NCBI GenBank assembly: GCA_944325825.1
Contig: CALVBP010000001.1
Location: forward strand, 1 to 64,000
DNA length: 64,000 nucleotides
Source of the DNA: Candidatus Gastranaerophilales bacterium
Lineage (GTDB): Bacteria > Cyanobacteriota > Vampirovibrionia > Gastranaerophilales > Gastranaerophilaceae
Reading direction: 5' to 3'
Numbering within the stretch: the stretch's first letter is position 1; the number at the start of each line of letters is the position of its first letter. Made by a program: the position numbers and the translations under genes. The notes beneath the pieces are model-generated. The model did no database searches. It saw only the letters and a program-made list of their open reading frames with translations, and had not been told where the DNA came from. Positions 43,499 through 51,544 of the stretch are shown here, piece after piece.

Positions 43499-44425
43499 AT
43501 GGACGATTTTAAACACTATACTGTTATGCTGAATGAAGCTGTTGATATGCTTGAGTGTGAGGACGGCAAGATATATGTTGATTGTACTCTCGGAGGCGGA
43601 GGACATAGCGAACTTATTTTAAAGAGAATTTCTCCTAACGGGAAGTTAATAGCTTTTGATATTGATGATGAAGCAATTTATCATGCAAAAGAAAGGTTAA
43701 AGGGGTATAATAACCTCACAATTGTAAAGTCGTCTTATACTAATATTAAAGAAGAGCTTGGAAAACTTGGAATAGATAGAATTACCGGAGGTGTGATTTT
43801 GGATTTGGGAGCTTCTTATCACCAGTTAACCAAAGCCGAAAGGGGATTTTCTTTTTCTAAAGATGCTCCGCTTGATATGAGATTTGACATGGAGGCTGAT
43901 TTTTCGGCATATGATGTTGTTAATACGTATTCGGAAGATGAATTGGTTAGAATATTTAGTGAATACGGAGAGGAACATTTTTCTAAAAGAATTGCAAAAA
44001 AAATTGTCGAAGTGCGTGCTAAAAAGAAGATAAAAACAACGGGAGAGTTGGCAGAGCTTATAGTTAGTGCCACTCCTCGTATAAAATCGCATATTCATCC
44101 GGCTACAAGGGTGTTTCAGGCAATAAGAATTGAAGTAAATAATGAGTTAAAAAATGTAAATATTGTACTCCATGATATATTGGATTTATTGTCTGTAGGT
44201 GGTATAATTTCTGTTATAAGTTTTCATTCTTTAGAGGATAGGATAGTTAAAAGATTCTTTAAGTTTGAGAGCCAGAAGTGCAGGTGCAATGATATGATTT
44301 GCAAATGCCCGCCGCCAAGGATAGAGTTGATTAATAAAAAACCTATTGAAGCGAGCGAAAGGGAGGTAAAGGAAAATCCGCCCTCAAGGAGCGCAAAGCT
44401 CAGAGGAGCCAGATGTATTTCCTGA
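43499..44425 (+). CDS. rsmH: 16S rRNA (cytosine1402-N4)-methyltransferase
   Basis: 308 residues (MraW). HYTVMLNEAVDML, VDCTLGGGGHSELIL (SAM site), RFDMEADFSAYDVVN and VISFHSLEDRIVKRFF are family signatures. TAAAAT at 43487-43492 lies 6 nt before the ATG and AGGA is too close to serve, so a separate leaderless start inside the dtd stop region is possible. It is followed by an FtsL-like gene as in division clusters. Confidence 0.95.
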   Translation: MDDFKHYTVMLNEAVDMLECEDGKIYVDCTLGGGGHSELILKRISPNGKLIAFDIDDEAIYHAKERLKGYNNLTIVKSSYTNIKEELGKLGIDRITGGVILDLGASYHQLTKAERGFSFSKDAPLDMRFDMEADFSAYDVVNTYSEDELVRIFSEYGEEHFSKRIAKKIVEVRAKKKIKTTGELAELIVSATPRIKSHIHPATRVFQAIRIEVNNELKNVNIVLHDILDLLSVGGIISVISFHSLEDRIVKRFFKFESQKCRCNDMICKCPPPRIELINKKPIEASEREVKENPPSRSAKLRGARCIS

Positions 44426-44452
44426 TATTTGGGTTTTGGGAGTATAGTTTAA

Positions 44453-45001
44453 TTGGTTTACGCTTTAAAGAGTTATAACAGCAGACCTTACAGAAGAGAA
44501 GAAGATAATAATGTCCTTGATATGATTATAAGAAGATTCTCAAAAGAATCTACTGCTCGTTACGCTGCACCTGACAGAAATAAATCTTTTGTTGACAAGT
44601 CTGTTCAAAATCTTGCTGTTAATAGTATAATAGAGGGGTACTTTCCTAAGGAGAATGTAGTAAAAGCTATGGCAATAAAGAGAGTAAATAAAATGCTTTG
44701 TATTATTTTGAGCCTGCTTATTGCGGTTGTTGTAGTAAGCTACTATTTTGTTATCTCCTGCGAAATGAAACTCAATGATTTGGGAAGACAAACCATTATT
44801 CTTAATAATGAAAACGAAGAGCTGCAAAATAAACTCGATAGCTTAAAGTCCTTTAGTAATGTCGATAAGACTTTTCAGCAGAATAATATGCTTCAAAGAG
44901 CCGGTCAGGTAATCGAAACGGAAGAAGTCACCGTTGATTCTCAAGCTGCAGCTAAAAAGACATCAAAACGCCGCATATTTAATTATGCGATAGGGTTTTA
45001 G
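44453..45001 (+). CDS. FtsL-like membrane coiled-coil protein
   Basis: 182 residues from a TTG with GGGAG upstream; no ATG suits better. A cytoplasmic basic part (1-78) precedes one membrane segment (about 80-102, MLCIILSLLIAVVVVSYYF) and a short coiled coil (105-140, NENEELQNKLDSL). Topology and position directly after rsmH match FtsL, which links FtsB/FtsQ and the septal synthase, but sequence in this family is poorly conserved and the long cytoplasmic part is unusual. Confidence 0.7.
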   Translation: MVYALKSYNSRPYRREEDNNVLDMIIRRFSKESTARYAAPDRNKSFVDKSVQNLAVNSIIEGYFPKENVVKAMAIKRVNKMLCIILSLLIAVVVVSYYFVISCEMKLNDLGRQTIILNNENEELQNKLDSLKSFSNVDKTFQQNNMLQRAGQVIETEEVTVDSQAAAKKTSKRRIFNYAIGF

Positions 45002-45027
45002 CTTGGAACTTTAATATAAAATATATA

Positions 45028-45056
45028 TTGCAAAAGTGTAATTTCTGATATATAAT
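45028..45056 (+). promoter_or_regulatory. Sigma-70 promoter for the putative zinc protease
   Basis: TTGCAA (45028-45033), 17 nt, TATAAT (45051-45056); the AAAGGAG site and ATG at 45076 follow closely. Confidence 0.75.
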
Positions 45057-45075
45057 GTCTCCAAAGGAGTATTAT

Positions 45076-46095
45076 ATGTTTGTTAGTTCTGTATCTTCGG
45101 TGTCAGGCTGTACAAGAGGCTCTATGGCTAAGATAAATAGACACCCGTCTATAGCTTTTAAGACCTACAATCCTTCACGTGCACGGGCTATTGAAGCAGA
45201 ATTGTCACGTAATGGAATATCTTCATCCTTTAGAGGTAATGATTTTGTTGCTGATTGTGTAAAGAAAACGACAGAGGTTTTTGAAAAACTGTTTGGTAAG
45301 TCTGCTTTACCGGAAAAAATTGTGTATGAACCCTTGAGTCCGCCTACCCAGGCTAATTATTTAAATTCTTTAAATAGAGTAACAATAAACTCTAATCTTG
45401 ATGCGGGGTGTTATTATGATTTAGATAATTTGAAGAAACAAATGAAATCTGAAACCTCTATTATTATGCCAAGCTGGGCTTCATCAGCGCATCCTGCACA
45501 TATTTTTGTTCATGAATATTCTCACAGTGCTCACTGGCATCATTTGAAAGACAGAAACGGTTATAGTGATGCAAGTAAAGTTTGGAATGGTTTGAATGGT
45601 GTCAGAGTACCTACGGCGATAGGACGATTAATTACACGCTTTAAGATAAGTAATTATGCTGTAGAAGGAAAAGATATGTGTGAATTTATGGCGGAACGGA
45701 TGGCTAAAGATATTTGCAACGGATTAACTAATGATTCTTGGACACCATATACAAGTATAGATGTAGGCTATTCCGATATATTTAACAGAAAATGGAATTA
45801 CAGATATTCATCACCGCAGTCTTATATTGATTATTTCACCCAGCAAGTTTGGAATGGTGATATAGAAGAAGCGGAAAATGCCGGCAAAATGGCAGCTGCT
45901 TATCTGGCTGAATTAGATGCTCAAACTGTTCCGGTTACAGTTACAAAAATCAATACAAAACTTGCTGAAATTGAAGAAACTGCTCCGTCACCAATATCAA
46001 CAATTGCAGAAAAAATTTCAAATAAACTCAATAGTTTTTTCACCGGATTTACTAAAAAAATGGATGATAAAAATAAACTGACGCTGAAATATTAA
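45076..46095 (+). CDS. Putative zincin metallopeptidase (HEXXH)
   Basis: 339 residues from the ATG at 45076 (AAAGGAG 6 nt upstream). HIFVHEYSHSAHWHHL (about 142-157) carries a HEXXH zinc motif, and a downstream acidic EFMAE (about 202-206) is placed to give the third ligand. The rest is unlike any family I know. There is no classical signal peptide; the N terminus is Ser-rich (SSVSSVSG). The C-terminal 70 residues form a Lys/Ala-rich helix. Proteolytic activity is inferred from the motif only. Confidence 0.75.
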   Translation: MFVSSVSSVSGCTRGSMAKINRHPSIAFKTYNPSRARAIEAELSRNGISSSFRGNDFVADCVKKTTEVFEKLFGKSALPEKIVYEPLSPPTQANYLNSLNRVTINSNLDAGCYYDLDNLKKQMKSETSIIMPSWASSAHPAHIFVHEYSHSAHWHHLKDRNGYSDASKVWNGLNGVRVPTAIGRLITRFKISNYAVEGKDMCEFMAERMAKDICNGLTNDSWTPYTSIDVGYSDIFNRKWNYRYSSPQSYIDYFTQQVWNGDIEEAENAGKMAAAYLAELDAQTVPVTVTKINTKLAEIEETAPSPISTIAEKISNKLNSFFTGFTKKMDDKNKLTLKY

Positions 46096-46132
46096 TTGAA
46101 ATATGTTATAATATGTATAAAGGGATTTAAAA

Positions 46133-46675
46133 ATGCTACGAATAGAACCAACAATCGCAATACCTGTAGAATTTTGCGCAAAGAATAGTAAATCAAAAAC
46201 AGAACAGTCAAATGGTAAATCTGATAAAAAAATGCTGGGCTTAGCATTGACAGGTTTGGCTGTGATTGGTGCAGCTGCGCTGGGTTTAAAAAAAATTACC
46301 CCGATGAGTTATGAAGAAGCACTTAAGAAAAGCGGGGTAGAGATAAAAGACGGAGTTGCCAGATTAAAATCTACGGGAGAAAAGTTTTCCGGTAAGGTGC
46401 AGCGTTTTGAAACAAGAAATCGAAGAGAAACTGTAGAATTTGCAGACGGAAAGATAAAAGAAAAATTGTACCACGATTTGCTTGGTTTTGAAACAGAAGG
46501 TTCTTTTTATGTGGACGGTGAACTGAAACTCAGAGTGGCGACCGGTTGTAAAATAGGGAAAAAGGGATTTAGCTGTAGAGATTATACAGAAGATAAAGCC
46601 GGGGCGATAGTTGAAGTTATGCCGATAAAAACCTCTGTTTTTGACTGGGCAAGAGAATATTTAAAGAAAAGTTAG
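46133..46675 (+). CDS. Hypothetical membrane-anchored protein
   Basis: 180 residues. N-terminal tail (1-37, Lys/Ser-rich), one membrane segment (about 38-56, MLGLALTGLAVIGAAALGL), then a beta-rich domain (75-165) of short strands ending each with charged turns (VQRFETRNRRETVEFADGK). A likely promoter (CTGAAA, 17 nt, TATAAT 46107-46112) precedes it. No family is recognised; plan like 37192-37998. Confidence 0.8.
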   Translation: MLRIEPTIAIPVEFCAKNSKSKTEQSNGKSDKKMLGLALTGLAVIGAAALGLKKITPMSYEEALKKSGVEIKDGVARLKSTGEKFSGKVQRFETRNRRETVEFADGKIKEKLYHDLLGFETEGSFYVDGELKLRVATGCKIGKKGFSCRDYTEDKAGAIVEVMPIKTSVFDWAREYLKKS

Positions 46676-46723
46676 TCAATAGAGTTTTGTGGTATTATAG
46701 TGCGTATAAGGATACCACAGATT

Positions 46724-47689
46724 ATGCTTAAGACTCTTTTAGAGCAGAGAAATTTTTTCAAACTTGTGTGCGGAGCGGGGAATGAGGATTCTGAATCCGT
46801 AAAAAGACTTGTTTATACATATGCAAAAGCAGGATGTAAAGTCTTTGACCTGTCTGCAAGAGAAGAGATTCTGGATGCTGCAAAAGAAGCTCAAAAACTC
46901 TCCGGCATGAAAGATTTACATTATTGTGTTTCTGTCGGTATAAAAGGAGACCCGCATATAAATAAGGCGCAGATTGATTATAATAAATGTATAAAATGCG
47001 GTTCGTGTTACAAACTTTGTCCTAATGATGCTATTTCGGAGTATATTAAAGTCTGTGAATCAAGATGTATCGGCTGCGGCACCTGTGCTAAAAACTGTCC
47101 TAAAAATGCTATAAGGATGGTTGAAAGAGATGCGGATGTTAAATCAATACTCCCTTATATGATATCTAACGGAGTCGAGATTTTGGAGCTCCATGTGACC
47201 GGTCAGGATAAAGCGGATTTGGATTACAAATGGAAAATAATTAATGAGTGTAATCCTATGTTTGCATCAATTTGTATTGATAGAGAAAATCTGTCCAATA
47301 AAGGTATTATTTCACGAATAAAAGAAATGCTTTCTCAAAGAGCACCCTATACAACAATAATACAGGCTGACGGAATCCCTATGAGCGGTTCTGATGACAC
47401 TTATAAAACGACATTGCAGGCTGTTGCGATGGCGGAAATTATACAAAATGCAAAACTGCCTGTTTATATTACAGTATCTGGCGGAACTAATTCTAAAACG
47501 GCTGAACTTTGCAGCCTTTGCGGAATTGAATATAGCGGGATTGCTATCGGTTCTTGGGCAAGAAAAATTGTAAAACCGTATTTAAAAAGACCTGATTTTT
47601 GGTCAAATAATCTAATCCAAGACGAGGCCGTTAAAGTTGCAGAAGACTTAATTGAAAAGTCTAGATATCAACATTTGCCATCATGTTAA
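46724..47689 (+). CDS. ldpA: LdpA-like iron-sulfur protein
   Basis: 321 residues from ATG 46724 (AAGGA upstream). The N-terminal FFKLVCGAGNEDSESVKRL and DPHINKAQIDYNKC segments, two ferredoxin-type [4Fe-4S] motifs (CIKCGSCYKLCP, CIGCGTCAKNCP) and the TIM-barrel-like C-terminal part with VSGGTNSKTAEL match the cyanobacterial light-dependent-period protein LdpA. There LdpA senses redox for the circadian clock; no kai genes are seen here, so its role in this organism is open. It converges with fliI, overlapping by 29 nt. Confidence 0.8.
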   Translation: MLKTLLEQRNFFKLVCGAGNEDSESVKRLVYTYAKAGCKVFDLSAREEILDAAKEAQKLSGMKDLHYCVSVGIKGDPHINKAQIDYNKCIKCGSCYKLCPNDAISEYIKVCESRCIGCGTCAKNCPKNAIRMVERDADVKSILPYMISNGVEILELHVTGQDKADLDYKWKIINECNPMFASICIDRENLSNKGIISRIKEMLSQRAPYTTIIQADGIPMSGSDDTYKTTLQAVAMAEIIQNAKLPVYITVSGGTNSKTAELCSLCGIEYSGIAIGSWARKIVKPYLKRPDFWSNNLIQDEAVKVAEDLIEKSRYQHLPSC

Positions 47690-49031
47690 TAAGAGTATTG
47701 ATAGTATTATCCATGCTGACACTATCTGTAGTTCTTTGCTGCAGAAAGGCATTTATTTGAGGCATCATCTCAATCGCAATATCAAGTTTAGGGTTTGTTC
47801 CTGCCTGATACATGCCGACATCAATAAGATCTTTATTTTCTCTGTAGAGAGCAAGAATTTTTCTCATTTTGGCTGCAGCTTCTTTATGTTCAGGAGAAGC
47901 TATAGAGGACATAAGTCTTGAGATACTTCCCAGAACATCAATAGCCGGATAATGGTTGGATTCGGCAACTTTTCTTGAAAGGAAAATGTGTCCGTCTGTA
48001 ATACCTCTTACCGTATCAACAATCGGGTCATTAATGTCATCACCTTCCATTAGAACTGTGTAGAATGCGGTTATAGAACCTTTTGAGCTGTTCCCGGCTC
48101 TTTCCAGTGCCTTTTGCAGCCAGGAAAATATTGAAGGCGGATACCCTTTCATGGTAGGCGGTTCTCCGATAGATAAACCCACTTCACGGCCTGCCATTGC
48201 ACATCTAGTAATTGTATCTGTCATAAGAAATACTTTTTTACCTTGATCTCTAAAGTATTCACAAACAGCGGTTGCTGTCAGAAGACACTTTTGGCGAATC
48301 AAAGGCGGTTGGTCTCCTGTAGAGCAGACAAGAACGGATTTCTTCATCCCTTCAGGACCGAGGGCATCTTCTACGAATTCTTTAACTTCTCTTCCACGTT
48401 CTCCGATTAGAGCTACGACGTTAACATCGGCATCAGAATTTCTGGCAATCATACCAAGAAGAGTACTTTTTCCGACACCTGAGCCTGCAAACAAGCCCAT
48501 ACGCTGTCCGCAGCCGAAAGTAAGACAAGAGTCAATTGCTCTAACACCTGTAGAAAACATCTCTGTTATAATAGGTCTTTCAAACGGTCCCGGCGGCGGA
48601 CCTTCAACACTCCTCCAAATTGCGCCTGTCGTATCCATGGGTCTTCCGTCTATAGGGTCTCCCATAGGGTTAATAAGCCTGCCGAGTAAAAAATCTCCGA
48701 CCGGAACTTGTATTGGACTCCCTGTTGTTTGAACAAGACTTCCTTGCCCGATTCCTGTTCCATCATAGAGAAGCAGTAATTGAGCTGCATCACCCTTAAA
48801 AGCTACAACTTCCGCCGGTTTCTTTTCCCCTGTTGATGTTTCAATATAACACAAGTCTCCGATTTTAAGTCCCGGAAGCTTTACTTCTACAGTAAGCCCA
48901 ACAAGTTTGGAAACGCTTCCTTTAAACTGATAAAGGTCAACACCCTCGAGCTTATTATGAACTCTCTCTTTAAGACCGTTTAAGTATTCCTGATTAACAC
49001 CTTCCATATTTTTTATTTTAACATATGACAA
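47661..49031 (-). CDS. fliI: Flagellum-specific ATPase FliI
   Basis: 456 residues of the F1-beta-like export ATPase family: GCGQRMGLFAGSGVGKST (P-loop, about 168-185), VALIGERGREVKEFVED, YPPSIFSWLQKALERAG and a C-terminal helical part. It powers export of flagellar axial proteins with FliH/FliJ; no other export gene lies beside it, so the type III secretion ATPase alternative (SctN) cannot be fully excluded, but flagellin and fliD in the window favour FliI. Confidence 0.92.
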   Translation of the reverse strand: MSYVKIKNMEGVNQEYLNGLKERVHNKLEGVDLYQFKGSVSKLVGLTVEVKLPGLKIGDLCYIETSTGEKKPAEVVAFKGDAAQLLLLYDGTGIGQGSLVQTTGSPIQVPVGDFLLGRLINPMGDPIDGRPMDTTGAIWRSVEGPPPGPFERPIITEMFSTGVRAIDSCLTFGCGQRMGLFAGSGVGKSTLLGMIARNSDADVNVVALIGERGREVKEFVEDALGPEGMKKSVLVCSTGDQPPLIRQKCLLTATAVCEYFRDQGKKVFLMTDTITRCAMAGREVGLSIGEPPTMKGYPPSIFSWLQKALERAGNSSKGSITAFYTVLMEGDDINDPIVDTVRGITDGHIFLSRKVAESNHYPAIDVLGSISRLMSSIASPEHKEAAAKMRKILALYRENKDLIDVGMYQAGTNPKLDIAIEMMPQINAFLQQRTTDSVSMDNTINTLINMMANVDI

Positions 49032-49167
49032 AACCTGCGTAAATAGAGATGTCTTTTATAATATTTAATAGTATATGTAAAGATTTGTTAATAAACTGCC
49101 TAAAATATTAAAGTTTCCAGACAAAAATGTCGATATAGATATCAAAACAATAATATTTGGAGGGAAT

Positions 49168-50694
49168 ATGGCAATCGACAGTTTTGATTTATCAAGGGCA
49201 TTGAATTCACAGAGTTATGCATTCAAATGCTGGGAGAATTTTTATTACGGGAATAACACCATGGGAATAGATTCAAAATCCATGGGCGAAATAAAGCAGA
49301 CCTGGAAAGAAGAAATCCCGAACTGGCAGGCAAATGCGCTTGATGATGAAAATGCTTACGAAATACCCGATGATGATTTTGATAATGCATACAAAAACGG
49401 ACGTCAAGCCGGACAGGATGCAACAGGATATGACGGTAAAACCGGCGGAACAATCGCAAGAGGTGTTGGTGATGCTACACTGGCAGCGGCTGGCGCAGTT
49501 GGCGCTCAAGTAACAAAGAGTGTTGTATCAAAAGCCGCTACTAAAGCCTTGAGTACAGAAGGCACAAAAAATGCTTTAACAGGAGCGGGTGTTAATGCGG
49601 TAAATAATGCTGCTAAAAAAGGAACTCAATTAACAACACAAGAGGCGGGAAAAGCAGTAGGTAAATCAGCAGGGTCAATAGTTGGTTGCGTGATAGGTCT
49701 TGCTACGGCAACCGCATATATGGCAAAGAAACCAAACAAGACTGAAAAAGAAGCTTGTGATAAACTACAGGATACGATGGCAGAATCTCAAGCTGCCACA
49801 ATGTCAGCTCAGGAAGAAATGGCAGCAATGGGCGAAGAGCTGATGACATTATCGGATGAAGCTGCAACATATAATGAAGAAGCAAACGAGCAAATCGAAG
49901 AAGAAAAGACAGAATATGATATGTATATGCAAACATATACAGCTCTGAAAGAAAAAGCTGAATCCGGAGAACAATTAACCGAAGAAGAAAAAGCTTTGTA
50001 CACAGAAATTGTCGGACTCCTGACAGAAAGCGGTGAAGTTATACAAGAGGTACAGGATGATACAAGCGACACCGTAACAACGATATATGATGATATGGGA
50101 ACATTCCAGGAAGGATATGATTACGCAGCGGAAACAGTAGCTGAGATACAAGGTGTAACAGACTATGCAGAAAGCTTTGATAAAACAACCCAGACAATGT
50201 GCTATGTTGAAGGAGCTGCTCAAACATTAAATGCTGCCTCTAGTGCAAAATCTGCTTATGAAGCATTTGCATTAGCTGCTTCTGGAAGCTGGGCATTCGG
50301 AGCAACAGCCTGGGCATACGCATTTGGCGCTATGGGAGCTGCCGGCGCAGTAATGTCCGGAGTCGGAGCCGCTGAACAGTTCAACTGGGCAGGTCAAGTC
50401 GGGACAGAAATTGAAGCCAGAAAAGCAACTCAAGATTTGAATGCAGCAACAAATGATGTATATGAAGCAGAAGTTGAAAACTATGACGGCTGGATGAGCG
50501 GAGTAGAAGACTTGGAACTTGAAATACCGGATGAAATCGAAGCTCCGGAAGATACATCGCTCCCGGGAGAAACAGCGACCGGAGAAGAAGAAACCGCACC
50601 GGTATCAACAGGTTTCGGGCTCGGAGCCGTAACGGAAGAAAACGATAAGAAGAAAGAAGAAGAAAAACCTGCTCAGAATACAGGAGTAAGCTAG
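49168..50694 (+). CDS. Hydrophobic/coiled-coil protein beside fliI, possible secreted substrate
   Basis: 508 residues with no classical signal peptide. Small-residue-rich hydrophobic stretches occur at about 88-115, 168-190 (AGSIVGCVIGLATATAYMA) and 365-400 (ASGSWAFGATAWAYAFGA); acidic coiled coil at about 195-300; very acidic, Pro/Glu-rich C terminus. This arrangement recalls type III translocators (IpaB/YopB group), though no family is assigned. It starts 136 nt from fliI on the opposite strand, with GGAGGG before the ATG. A substrate of the flagellar export system is a reasonable inference. Confidence 0.8.
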   Translation: MAIDSFDLSRALNSQSYAFKCWENFYYGNNTMGIDSKSMGEIKQTWKEEIPNWQANALDDENAYEIPDDDFDNAYKNGRQAGQDATGYDGKTGGTIARGVGDATLAAAGAVGAQVTKSVVSKAATKALSTEGTKNALTGAGVNAVNNAAKKGTQLTTQEAGKAVGKSAGSIVGCVIGLATATAYMAKKPNKTEKEACDKLQDTMAESQAATMSAQEEMAAMGEELMTLSDEAATYNEEANEQIEEEKTEYDMYMQTYTALKEKAESGEQLTEEEKALYTEIVGLLTESGEVIQEVQDDTSDTVTTIYDDMGTFQEGYDYAAETVAEIQGVTDYAESFDKTTQTMCYVEGAAQTLNAASSAKSAYEAFALAASGSWAFGATAWAYAFGAMGAAGAVMSGVGAAEQFNWAGQVGTEIEARKATQDLNAATNDVYEAEVENYDGWMSGVEDLELEIPDEIEAPEDTSLPGETATGEEETAPVSTGFGLGAVTEENDKKKEEEKPAQNTGVS

Positions 50695-50745
50695 GACAAA
50701 ACAGAATAAATTAATAAAAGATAATGCCATGGCATTAAATAAAAA

Positions 50746-50906
50746 TGTCATCCTGAAAGATTAGAAAAACAAACGTTAGTGTAGTTTTTCAATCTGTTCA
50801 GGATCTTACCGGAACACAAACAAAATACCTGATTGGTAAGATTCTGAACAGTGCGAAAAATTAACCGTTTTGAATAAAATAATTTTTCTGCACTTTCAGA
50901 ATGACA
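50746..50906. repeat. MITE-like element with terminal and nested inverted repeats
   Basis: Terminal repeats TGTCATCCTGAAAG (50746-50759) and its inverse at 50893-50906 (one mismatch) enclose a second inverted pair CTGTTCAGGATCTTACC (50794-50810) and GGTAAGATTCTGAACAG (50835-50851). It has no coding capacity. The inner part is related to the type III element at 27250 and 27860. Confidence 0.75.
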
Positions 50907-50941
50907 GGAATTTTAAAATTATCTTGGACACTAGTGTGTAT

Positions 50942-51240
50942 TTAGAGCATTTCTTTCTTTTTTTTTACGATGAAAAAAGAAAGAAACGCTCCCAAAGAAA
51001 GAAAAACTCGTGCTACTGAATTTTTCTAACGAAAAATGCCTGTGATTGCTCCCCACCCCAGCCCTCCCCAACTCGGAGAGGGCGTAAGTATATTTACCCC
51101 CGTCATTCCGGCCTCCGAGCCGGAATCTATCAATGTCTATTTTTAACAGAATGGATAGACCCTGAATCAAGTTCAGGGTGACAAAAAAAGAGTAATCATC
51201 TAATCACTATTCACTATTCACCAGTCACTAATTGCTCCCC
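50942..51240. repeat. Composite hairpin element, type II, copy C, plus CCCTGAA hairpin
   Basis: Same order as at 1770 and 27405: long CTTTCTTTTTT hairpin, GAATTTTTC hairpin, CCCTCCCC element, CCGG hairpin, then a CCCTGAAtcaagTTCAGGG hairpin near 51160 and CACTATTCAC words. Confidence 0.8.
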
Positions 51241-51544
51241 CGCCCTCCCCAAGTTGGGGTGGGGAGCCCTCCGGTCATTTCTCCTTTAGTGAGGGTAATC
51301 AGCCCCTTCCCTATTGAGGGAAGGTTAGGATGGGTGATTGCCAGTAAGGAAGACAGTTTATAATTTCTTATTACTTCAATATTAAACGGATACTTTTTAA
51401 TAACCTTACTTGCATTTAAAATGAAATTATGTAATAATTAATAACAAGGTAGGGACCCTTAACAGAAGTTGGAGTTTTGAATACTTTTATCCTTGCCTTT
51501 CTGGTATTGTTGACTAACCCGAATAAGGATGTCTTTTCACGTAT
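51241..51544. other. Upstream region of the SWI/SNF helicase
   Basis: The first part has CCCTCCCC and CCTTCCCT/AGGGAAGG hairpins. From 51360 it is AT-rich. A short frame ATG TCT TTT CAC GTA TAT GAG TGA at 51529-51552, preceded by AAGG, overlaps the helicase start. No Shine-Dalgarno sequence is well placed for the helicase itself. Confidence 0.45.
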
